23,444 bases of DNA from CAYLZO01 sp964387775 (GTDB lineage: Bacteria > Chloroflexota > Anaerolineae > JAAYZQ01), in NCBI GenBank assembly GCA_964387775.1, contig CAYLZO010000057.1, positions 1 through 23,444 on the forward strand. Reading direction: 5' to 3'. A program made the translations under genes and the position numbers. Under the pieces are notes generated by a model. The model saw only the letters and a list, made by a program, of their open reading frames with translations, had not been told where the DNA came from and searched no databases. Position 1 is the first letter of the stretch, and the number at the start of each line of letters is the position of its first letter. This document shows positions 7,993 to 15,226 of this stretch, piece after piece.

Positions 7993-10900
7993 TCAGCCAT
8001 CCTTCATCACGTCCATCGCCGCGCCGTTCGGCTCGACCACGCGGTCGCCCTCCAGCCGCAGCGAGACCACCTGTGACACGCTGTCGTCGCCCATCGACAC
8101 GCCGTAAACCGTGTCCGCCGCCTGGATCGTACCCCGGTTGTGGGTGATGATGATGAACTGCGTCCGCTCGGCCAGCGCCTCCAGCGCCCGGCGGAAACGC
8201 CGGATGTTGGCCTCGTCGAGCATGGCGTCCACCTCGTCGAGGATGCAGAACGGCGGCGGGCTGACCTCCAGCAGAGAGAAGATGAGCGCCACGGCCGTCA
8301 GCGAGCGCTCGCCGCCCGAGAGCAGGGCCAGCGCCTGTTGCCGCTTGCCCGGCGGCCGGGCTACGATCTCGATCCCGGTCTCGCTCACGTCGTCGGGATC
8401 GGTCAGCATCAGGCGGGCCGTGCCGCCGCCAAAGAGTTCGGCAAAGTTGTCCTTGAAACGGGCCGCCACGGCCTCAAAGGTCTCGTTGAACTCGCGGCGC
8501 ATCACGTCGTCCAACTCGGAGATGACCTGGCGCAGGCTGGTGGCCGCCTCCTCCAGGTCGGTGGCCTGGGTCGTCAGAAAGGTGTAGCGGTCCAGCACCT
8601 CGCCGTACTCGTCCGGCGCATTGGGATTGACCGAACCCATCCGCCGCAACTGGGCCTTGATCTGGTGGATCTCTTCCTCCAGGCCCTCGGGCAGCACCTC
8701 GACCAGGGGCAGCGCCGAGACCAATTCGCCCAGCGGCAGCGGCGGCTGCTCGGCCAGACCCTCCGTCGGGTCCATCTCGACCAGGCCAAAATCGTCCATG
8801 ATCTGCCGCCGCAGGCGCTCCAGGCGATCTTGCTGGCGGCTGTGGGCCAGCGTCGCCTGGGCGTGACTGCTCTCCGCCTGGCGCAGGCGGGCGCGGAGCG
8901 TGGTCTCTTTTTCTTCGAGCCTGTCCCGCTCCGCCTCCAACTCGGCTACTTGAGCCTCGGCCGGTTCTATCCTGGCCTGTAGCCCAGCCAGCCGGCCTTG
9001 GACCTCGGCTTCCCACCCGGCCAGCCGCTCGATCTCGTCGGCGAGCGAGACCCGTTCCTGCCGCAACTCGCCGATGCGCCGCCGCTTGGCCTCGATCTGG
9101 CTCTGGAGCTGGGACCGGCGTTCGCGCAGGTTCTCCAGCGCCGAACGGCGATGCTCCCACGCGCCCCGGGCCACGGCCACGGCCGTCCGTGCTTCCGATA
9201 GCCGCTGGTACAGCCCCTCGCCGCGAAGTTGGTCGAGCTGCCCCTCGATCTCGGCAACCCGGCTCTCGGCGGCCGACTTCTCCGCCGTCAAGCGGGCCAG
9301 ATCCTCGGCCAGCGCCGACCCGGTCTTGGCGAGTTCGCGCGCCTCTCCGTCGAGTTGGGCGAGCAGCCCCTCCCGCCAGGCGATCTGTTGCTCGGCGCGT
9401 TCGGCCTCGCGCTCCAGATCGCGGTATTCGCCCCGCACGCGCTCCTGCTCTTCCTCGGCCTCTCGGCGCCGTGCGGCAAGCGCCGTCATCTGCTGCCGGA
9501 CCCGCGTCTCGACCGCCTGCGCCTCGGCCAACGACGCCTCGATCCCCTGAACGCGCGACCGGGCCGCCTCCAATTGGCCGGGCAGCTCGCGCCACTCGCG
9601 CTCGCGGGCCAGCATTTGCCCGTGGGCCTGGCCCTTGCCCTCGCCCCCCGTCACCGAGCCGCTGGAGCGCAGCACCTCGCCGGCCAGGGTTACAATCTGG
9701 AAGCCGCCCCGCAACCTGCGGTGAGCGGAGTCGAACTGGCGGTCAAATACACGCCGCGCCGCCTTCAGGTTTTGGGCGACGAGGGTGCGCCCTAGCAGCA
9801 TCTCGACTACGGGCGCGAGGCGCGCCTCCGCCTTTACCAGATCGGCGGCGACCCCGACCATGCCCCCGTCACCGGGCGTGCCCGCGTCGCCCGGCAGGTC
9901 CAGCCGCTGCACCGGCCGCACCGTGTCCAGCGGCAGAAAGGTCGCCCGGCCGCGCTGCCCCTGGCGAAGGTACGCGATGGCCGCCTCGGCGTCGGGCCAC
10001 GACTCGACGACCAGGTCCTGCAAATGCCCGCCCAGCGCCACCTCAACGGCGACTTCGTACTGCTGCGGGACGTGGAGGAGTTGGGCCACGGTGCCGATGA
10101 TCCCGGAGAGCGTGTGGCGTGTGGCGTGTGGCGTGTTGCGTGACGCGTGCTGCGTGCTGATAGCTGATGGCTGACGGCTGATAGCTGATGGCTGACGGCT
10201 GATAGCTGATGGCTGACGGCTGACCGCTGCCTGCAGTACCGCCCGGACGCCGGCGTGCAGGCCCTCACCCTCGGCACGGAGGCGGGAAAGGAGGTCGTAG
10301 CGGGTCTGGTAGCGTTCGACCTCGCGCTCGGCCTCGGCCAGGAGGGTGCGGAGGTCGGCCTGGCGGGCCTGGGCGTCGGCCAGCGCCGCGTCGAGATCCG
10401 CCCGCTCGGCGGTCAGGGCTGCCTGCTGCGAGCGGACCCGGGCCAGTTCGGCCTCCACGGCCTGCATCGTCTCGGCCAATTCACCGGCGCGGACCCGCTG
10501 GCCGGCGAGGACCGCCCGGTGCTCGGCCTGTTCTTCGGCCAGGGCGGCCCGCCGCTCGTCCACCTGCGCCCGGCGGTTCTCCACGTCCCGCACCTTGGCC
10601 GCCAGATCAAAGAGCCGGCTCTGCGCCTCGCCTGCCTCGTCGGAAAGCGCCGCCCGTTGCGCCTCGTGGGCCTCCAGCTCGGCCTGGGCGTGGACGACGA
10701 GGGTCTCCTCGTCGCGAAATGCAGCCAGCGCCTCGGCTACGTCGCCCTCGGCGTCGGCGATCCTCCCAGCCTGGGCCTGCGCCTGGGTCTCGAGGCCGAC
10801 CACCTCGGCCTGGAGCTCGTCGCTCTGCCGGGCCAGCAGCCGGGCGCGTTCCTGCTTGACGGCCAGGTCGCGCTGCACCTCCTCCATCCGGCGGTGGAGG

Positions 10901-11775
10901 TCACTGCTCTGGCGATGCCAGCCGCCCAGTTGCTCGCGCAATTGCGATTGCCGGACGCGTAAAGCCGCCATCTGCCGGCCCAGGTCTTCGAGCGCCTCCT
11001 GCCGCCGATCCAGCGCCGCCTGTCGCCGGTTGAGGGCGTCGCGGGTCCGGCGTAGATTCCGCTGCTCCTCCCGCCAGCGATAGCCGTACCAGGTGCGCAG
11101 CAGCCCCTCCAACTGCTTCGTGAGAAGGCCGTGGTGCTCGGCCCGCTCCGACTCCCGCTCCAGGCGGCGCAGGCGGGGCGCGATCTCGTTGATGATGTCG
11201 TTGACGCGCAACAGATTGGCCCGCGTCTCTTCCAGGCGGGAGAGGGCCTCGGCGCGCTTGGCCTGGTAGAGGCTGATGCCCGACGCCTCCTCGAATAGCT
11301 CGCGGCGATCCTGGGGGCGCTGGCTCAACACCGCGTCGACCAGCCCCTGGCCGATGACGGTGTAGGTCCGCCGGGCCAGGCCCGACGTGGCCAGTAGCTC
11401 GGTGATGTCGCGCAGGCGGACGCGGCTGCCGTTGAGCAGATACTCGTTCTCGCCAGAGCGGTAGGCGCGCCGGGCAATCTCCACTTCGGAGAACTCGATG
11501 GGCAGCCAGCCGTCGGCGTTGTCCAGGGTCAGCGAGGCCAGGGCCATGCCCATCCGCGCCCGCTGGGCGCTGCCCGAAAAGATCATGTCCTCGGTGCGCT
11601 TGCCTCGCAGCGAGCGATAGCTCTGCTCACCCAGTACCCAGCGGATGGCGTCGGCCACGTTGCTCTTGCCACTGCCGTTCGGCCCGACGATGGCCGTGAT
11701 GCCGCCGTCAAAGACGAACTGGGTGCGGGTGGCGAATGACTTGTAACCTTGTAGTTCAAGGTGTTTCAGTCGCAT
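7993..11775 (-). CDS. smc: Chromosome segregation SMC protein with repeat-derived insertion before the hinge
   Basis: This 1260-residue SMC ATPase is the core of the SMC-ScpAB complex that compacts and segregates the chromosome. Walker A is GPNGSGKSN (residues 31-39) and the N-terminal head runs to about 170. Long charged coiled coils span about 170-510 and 730-1080. The hinge starts near LSGIIGTVAQLL (about residue 557) and includes VALGGHLQDLVVES. The C-terminal head carries the signature LLSGGERSLTA (about 1147) and Walker B FCILDEVDAML (about 1177). Between the N-terminal coil and the hinge, residues about 517-556 are a low-complexity stretch with three tandem RQPSAIS units, encoded by heptamer DNA repeats and absent from ordinary SMC proteins. 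The ATG at 11775 lies 35 bases downstream of a consensus promoter -10 box. Apart from the insertion the frame is intact. No scpA or scpB is in the window. Confidence 0.95.
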   Translation of the reverse strand: MRLKHLELQGYKSFATRTQFVFDGGITAIVGPNGSGKSNVADAIRWVLGEQSYRSLRGKRTEDMIFSGSAQRARMGMALASLTLDNADGWLPIEFSEVEIARRAYRSGENEYLLNGSRVRLRDITELLATSGLARRTYTVIGQGLVDAVLSQRPQDRRELFEEASGISLYQAKRAEALSRLEETRANLLRVNDIINEIAPRLRRLERESERAEHHGLLTKQLEGLLRTWYGYRWREEQRNLRRTRDALNRRQAALDRRQEALEDLGRQMAALRVRQSQLREQLGGWHRQSSDLHRRMEEVQRDLAVKQERARLLARQSDELQAEVVGLETQAQAQAGRIADAEGDVAEALAAFRDEETLVVHAQAELEAHEAQRAALSDEAGEAQSRLFDLAAKVRDVENRRAQVDERRAALAEEQAEHRAVLAGQRVRAGELAETMQAVEAELARVRSQQAALTAERADLDAALADAQARQADLRTLLAEAEREVERYQTRYDLLSRLRAEGEGLHAGVRAVLQAAVSRQPSAISRQPSAISRQPSAISTQHASRNTPHATRHTLSGIIGTVAQLLHVPQQYEVAVEVALGGHLQDLVVESWPDAEAAIAYLRQGQRGRATFLPLDTVRPVQRLDLPGDAGTPGDGGMVGVAADLVKAEARLAPVVEMLLGRTLVAQNLKAARRVFDRQFDSAHRRLRGGFQIVTLAGEVLRSSGSVTGGEGKGQAHGQMLAREREWRELPGQLEAARSRVQGIEASLAEAQAVETRVRQQMTALAARRREAEEEQERVRGEYRDLEREAERAEQQIAWREGLLAQLDGEARELAKTGSALAEDLARLTAEKSAAESRVAEIEGQLDQLRGEGLYQRLSEARTAVAVARGAWEHRRSALENLRERRSQLQSQIEAKRRRIGELRQERVSLADEIERLAGWEAEVQGRLAGLQARIEPAEAQVAELEAERDRLEEKETTLRARLRQAESSHAQATLAHSRQQDRLERLRRQIMDDFGLVEMDPTEGLAEQPPLPLGELVSALPLVEVLPEGLEEEIHQIKAQLRRMGSVNPNAPDEYGEVLDRYTFLTTQATDLEEAATSLRQVISELDDVMRREFNETFEAVAARFKDNFAELFGGGTARLMLTDPDDVSETGIEIVARPPGKRQQALALLSGGERSLTAVALIFSLLEVSPPPFCILDEVDAMLDEANIRRFRRALEALAERTQFIIITHNRGTIQAADTVYGVSMGDDSVSQVVSLRLEGDRVVEPNGAAMDVMKDG
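10110..10228. repeat. 119-nt heptamer minisatellite inside smc
   Basis: Seventeen contiguous 7-base units can be laid out from 10110 to 10228. The first seven are GCGTGTG-like (three perfect, then GCGTGTT, GCGTGAC and GCGTGCT twice). They pass into GATAGCT, GATGGCT, GACGGCT, a 21-base supercycle repeated three times perfectly (10159-10221), and end with GACCGCT. Because three heptamers equal seven codons, the array stays open on the smc strand and encodes RQPSAIS repeats followed by a Thr/His/Arg-rich stretch. Confidence 0.93.
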
Positions 11776-11809
11776 CCAAATGCCTGCTCAAGATGTCCAA
11801 GGTGAGAAC

Positions 11810-11838
11810 AGTATAGCGGCTTTCACGGGCGATGTCAA
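11810..11838 (-). promoter_or_regulatory. Consensus promoter of smc
   Basis: On the minus strand TTGACA (11838-11833) is separated by exactly 17 bases from TATACT (11815-11810). The predicted start lies near 11803, about 28 bases before the smc ATG. It separates smc transcriptionally from the lipoprotein gene upstream. Confidence 0.8.
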
Positions 11839-11879
11839 TCGCCCACGGGCACGGTGTTGCGCACCCAATCGAGCCTCCG

Positions 11880-13310
11880 TCACGGCAGCCAGCGAGGAAG
11901 CACGCCACCTTCGGCGACGAACACGGCCTCTCCCGAGAGGAAATCGAAATACCAGACCGACACGTCGGGCACGAGCTGCGGCCCCTCCGACAGGTCGGCC
12001 CGCAGATAGGCCAGCGCCCCGCCGTCCGGGCGCCAGGCAAAGCCGAAATGGTCGGCCATCGGCGCGTTCAGCAGCTCGTACGCCTCGCTGGCGTCGGGCC
12101 GGGTCAGCCAGATCTGGCGGCCGGGCGTCCAGCGCGCCTCGTCCAGGAACTGGCGGGCCAGCGCGATCCAGCCCCCGCCCGGCGACCAGGCCGGCGCCGT
12201 GTCCTTGACGAAATCGTCCGGGCCGCTGAGGTCGAGCAGGGTCTCGGCCGCCAGATCGATGCGAACGAGCCGCACGGCCAGGAACTCGTCCTCGTGGTCC
12301 CCGGCCTCGCCCTCTGGCGCGTCGGGATCGGGTCCGCCCAGCAAGAGCAGGTCGGGCACGACCAGCCGGTTTCCCTCGGGCGACCAGGTCGGCGCTGCGC
12401 CCCAATCGTTGCCGAACTGCTGTAAAGCCCCGGTGCCCAGGTCATAGACCTCTACGCCGGGCAGGGCCGGGCTCACGTAGGCCAACTGCCCGCCCGCCGG
12501 ACCCCAGACCGGCGAATGGGCGGGCACGTCGTAGTCAAAAAGGGGGCGTTCCTCGTTTTTTTCCAGATCGAAGAACCAGATGCGGCTGGCCTCGGGGTCC
12601 AGGTTGGGCGCCTCGCGCCAGATGTCGCGGCGCTCGTAGGCGATCAGGCCGCCCTCGGGCGACCAGGCTGGATTGACGCAGGCCGCCTCCGGGCAGGCCA
12701 GAAGCTGGCGTTGGTTCGCGCCGTCGCGGTCCATGCGCCACAGGTCGGCGCCGCCGTCTTTGCGGAGGACGCTGTAGACGATGGCCTCGCCCTGGGGATG
12801 CACGGCATAGTCCCACACGCCGGGCGCGTGGTCGGTGAGCTGCCGGGGGGCGCCGCCGTCCAGGGGCGCTACGTAGATCTGCCGGGCCTCGCTCTCTGGA
12901 TCGACGCGGCCCAGGTAGAGCGACCGGGGTACCCGCGTGCGAAAGCGCCAGGTGCGCTCCGCTTCCAGTTCGTCGCCGGCCTGGCTCAGGACACCGGCTT
13001 CCAGGCGGGCGGTGTAGGTCGTACCGGGGGCCAGCGCGACCCGGGGCCGGAAACGGGCCTCGGTGCCCGCCCACACCAGGCGGCCGTCCACCTCGGGCTC
13101 GAGCCGGAAGTGGGCTTCCACCGACGCCCGGTCCATCGGCTTGGAGAACGAGAGGCGGATCGGGGCCGTGATGGGCACGTCCCCGGCGCCCTCGGCGGGC
13201 GAGACAGCCTCGATGCGGGGAGCGCCCAGGGACGAGCAAGCGGCCAAAGCCGCGAGGGCTAGAGCCAAAACGAGCACGGCCGGCCAAGCAAACGGCCAAA
13301 GTCGCCGCAT
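11880..13310 (-). CDS. Lipoprotein with Big_5 Ig-like domain and TolB-like propeller
   Basis: This 476-residue exported lipoprotein starts with MRRLWPF and a hydrophobic stretch ending in the lipobox LAAC (Cys25 as lipidation site). Residues about 30-130 resemble a bacterial Ig-like Big_5 domain (PRIEAVSPAEGAGDVP, LSFSKPMD, FRPRVALAPGTTYT, WRFRT). The rest is a TolB/PD40-type beta-propeller with repeated W-S-P-x-G cores: NPAWSPEGGLIAYE, SPVWGPAGGQLAYV, PTWSPEGNRLVV, PAWSPGGGWIALA and FAWRPDGGALAYL. The start is ATG 13310, chosen because it begins the signal peptide; an upstream extension of the frame is not protein-like. No good Shine-Dalgarno is seen. It lies 32 bases after a receptor kinase stop codon, so it is probably translated from the kinase transcript. 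Its ligand is unknown. A role as an extracytoplasmic partner of the kinases is inference from context. Confidence 0.85.
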   Translation of the reverse strand: MRRLWPFAWPAVLVLALALAALAACSSLGAPRIEAVSPAEGAGDVPITAPIRLSFSKPMDRASVEAHFRLEPEVDGRLVWAGTEARFRPRVALAPGTTYTARLEAGVLSQAGDELEAERTWRFRTRVPRSLYLGRVDPESEARQIYVAPLDGGAPRQLTDHAPGVWDYAVHPQGEAIVYSVLRKDGGADLWRMDRDGANQRQLLACPEAACVNPAWSPEGGLIAYERRDIWREAPNLDPEASRIWFFDLEKNEERPLFDYDVPAHSPVWGPAGGQLAYVSPALPGVEVYDLGTGALQQFGNDWGAAPTWSPEGNRLVVPDLLLLGGPDPDAPEGEAGDHEDEFLAVRLVRIDLAAETLLDLSGPDDFVKDTAPAWSPGGGWIALARQFLDEARWTPGRQIWLTRPDASEAYELLNAPMADHFGFAWRPDGGALAYLRADLSEGPQLVPDVSVWYFDFLSGEAVFVAEGGVLPRWLP

Positions 13311-13342
13311 CGGGGGTAATCGCCAGCGAGACGGGGAGATGG

Positions 13343-15171
13343 TCAGTATCCCTTCCGCACAAAGGTGCCGCCCGGGAAAAAGACGTAGGCCCGGCCGGTG
13401 GCGCCGCCGTCGCTGTCGCGAAAGATCATGCCCCGCTCGAAATCTTGCACCAGCGGGTCGCCGTAGCCGGGGCCAAAGCCGGCCTCCTCGCCCAGCCCCC
13501 AGCCGATGGGCGCGCTCTCGGCACCCTGCATGCACCACACCGCGCCAAAGCCGCGCTTGGGCTGGACCTTGCCCGGCGGGGGCGAGGCCGAGCACGAATA
13601 CTCGGGGTCCCCGTCCGACCAGACGTCGCCAAAGGTCTCGTAGGTGCCGCTCCTCGAGCCCGCCTCATAGACCACGTAGGCCCGGTCGTTGTCGGCCCGC
13701 CAGAACATGTGGCCATTGTCGAACGCCTGCTCGGCGTCCTGGATGGCCTGCGGATTGGCGTAGAGCGGGCAGCCCAGGCGGTGCTTGTAGGTCTGCCACA
13801 GCCCGGCGAAAAGGCCCTGGGCCTGCACCGGGCACGGAGTGGGCGAGGGGGTCGGCGTCGGGGGCGGGGTGTTTGTCGGCGGGACGGGCGTGTGGGTGGG
13901 CGGCACCGAGGTCGCCGTGGGCGGAAGAGGTGTGTCGGTGGGCGGGACCACGGCCTCTGTGGGCGCCTCGGTCGGCGGCGGGACGGTGTCGGTTGGGCCG
14001 GCGTCCGTCTCGGTAGCGGCCGGCGGCGCCAGCGTGGACGTCGGCTCCGCCGTGTCCGCGCCGACCTCGCCGGCCTCCGTCGCCGTCTGCCAGACGACGG
14101 CCTGGGCCGGGGTTGCCGTTGGGGTGCCATCGCCGCCACCGCCCAGGACCAGGGCCAGCAGCGCGCCGAGCAGCACCACCAGGACGAGGGCCAGCCCGCC
14201 CATGATCCACACCAGTGGCGAGCGCTGGCGGCGTTCGGGTGNNNNNNNNNNGCCCGTGTCCGGCGCTCAGTCGACCGTGCTGGCCGTTCGGGTGCCCGCT
14301 CTCGGGGACGGGGCGGCCGGGGTGCCACGGAAACCGGTTGGGCCTGGCCAGCCAGCGCCTTGCGCAGCGCCCGCCCCATCTCGGCCCCTCGCTGGAACCG
14401 CTGTTCCGGCCGCTTGGCCACGGCCTTGAGCACCACCGACTCGACGCCGGGCGAGAGGTCGGGCTTGACCTGGCGCGGCGGCGGCGGTTGCTGGTGGACG
14501 ACGGCGTAGAGGGTGGCGTGGGGCGTCGTCGCCTTGAAGGGCACGCGGCCGGTCAGCATCTGGTAGAGCACGATGCCCAGGGCGTAGAGGTCGGTGCGGT
14601 GGTCCACGTCGCTGCCCTCGGCCTGCTCGGGGGCCATGTACTCGGGCGTGCCGACCAGCATGCCCGTGCGCGTCAGTTGCTCCGCCTCGGACACGGCCTT
14701 GGCGATGCCGAAATCGGTCAGCGTCACCCGGTCGTCGGGGCCGACAAAGATGTTGGCCGGCTTGACGTCGCGGTGGACGAAACCCCGCTGGTGGGCATAG
14801 TCCAGGGCCGCCGCCATCTGCTCGACGATGCGCGCTGCCCGCTCGGGGGCCAGCGGCCCCTCCCGCTCGATGACCTGCTTCAGCGTCTGGCCCTCCAGGT
14901 ACTCCATGACGAGGTAGTAGACGCCGTCCTGCTCGCCCACGTCGTGGACGACGACGATGTTGGGGTGGCGCAGGCCCGCCGCCGAGCGCGCCTCCCGCAA
15001 AAAGCGCTCGACGAACTGGCGGTCAAAGGCGAGCTGGGGCGGCAACACCTTGATGGCCACGTCGCGGCCCAGGGAGGGCTGGTAGGCGCGATAGACGACG
15101 GCCATCCCGCCCCGGCCCAATTCCTCCCGGATCTCGTAGTTGCCCAGCGTCCTGCCGGTCAGGTCATGCAT
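13343..15171 (-). CDS. PknB-like Ser/Thr receptor kinase (spans scaffold gap), LGFP-like ectodomain
   Basis: This membrane Ser/Thr kinase is interrupted in the assembly by 10 Ns. The N-terminal part (15171-14252) is a full kinase domain: LGRGGMAVVY, Lys41 in VAIK, Glu60, catalytic Asp135 in HRDVKPAN, Asp153 in DFG, a TRT motif (Thr167/Thr169) and APEQ. After the gap another frame (14240 to 13343) gives RRQRSPLVW, a transmembrane helix, a Pro/Thr-rich stalk of PPTxTP units and an ectodomain of about 150 residues. The ectodomain has two related units of the form LG-P...QAF..G..F...AYV, reminiscent of LGFP repeats. The paralogue just upstream has the same RSPLVW junction, so the two parts are one gene and the gap lies in the juxtamembrane linker. 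The ATG follows AGGGAGA. It is 55 bases from the upstream kinase and 32 from the lipoprotein. Confidence 0.85.
14242..14251. other. Scaffold gap (10 Ns) inside the kinase gene
   Basis: Ten Ns join the two halves of the kinase. With exactly 10 bases the two coding parts are out of frame; an intact gene needs a missing length divisible by three. The run is therefore likely a placeholder rather than a measured gap. Confidence 0.95.
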
Positions 15172-15226
15172 GGTTTCTCCCTATCCAAAATAATCGCACC
15201 CACCGTGCGCAGCTCGCAATGACACC

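Noticed and set aside
6860..8107. 415-residue plus-strand open frame across the GNAT gene and the nucleotidyltransferase
   Set aside because: It overlaps the GNAT in another frame and runs antisense through a recognisable nucleotidyltransferase; Arg/Pro-rich composition typical of a shadow frame.
8474..9595. 373-residue alternative frame inside smc
   Set aside because: Arg/Gly/Ala-rich frame-shifted reading of the smc coiled coil; no independent support.
10110..10228. CRISPR-like array in smc
   Set aside because: Units are 7 bases with no spacers and lie within a continuous coding frame.
13311..13595. 95-residue N-terminal extension of the lipoprotein frame
   Set aside because: It overlaps the kinase gene, is Arg/Gly-rich shadow sequence, and would bury the clear signal peptide and lipobox.
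13426..15171. 581-residue kinase reading straight through the Ns
   Set aside because: After the Ns this frame is Arg/Pro-rich shadow sequence, while the neighbouring frame encodes the transmembrane helix and ectodomain.
15187..15209. Terminator between the two kinase genes (5-bp stem CGCAC/GTGCG with ATTATTTT on the minus strand)
   Set aside because: The stem is very short and the T tract interrupted; at most a weak attenuator within the operon.
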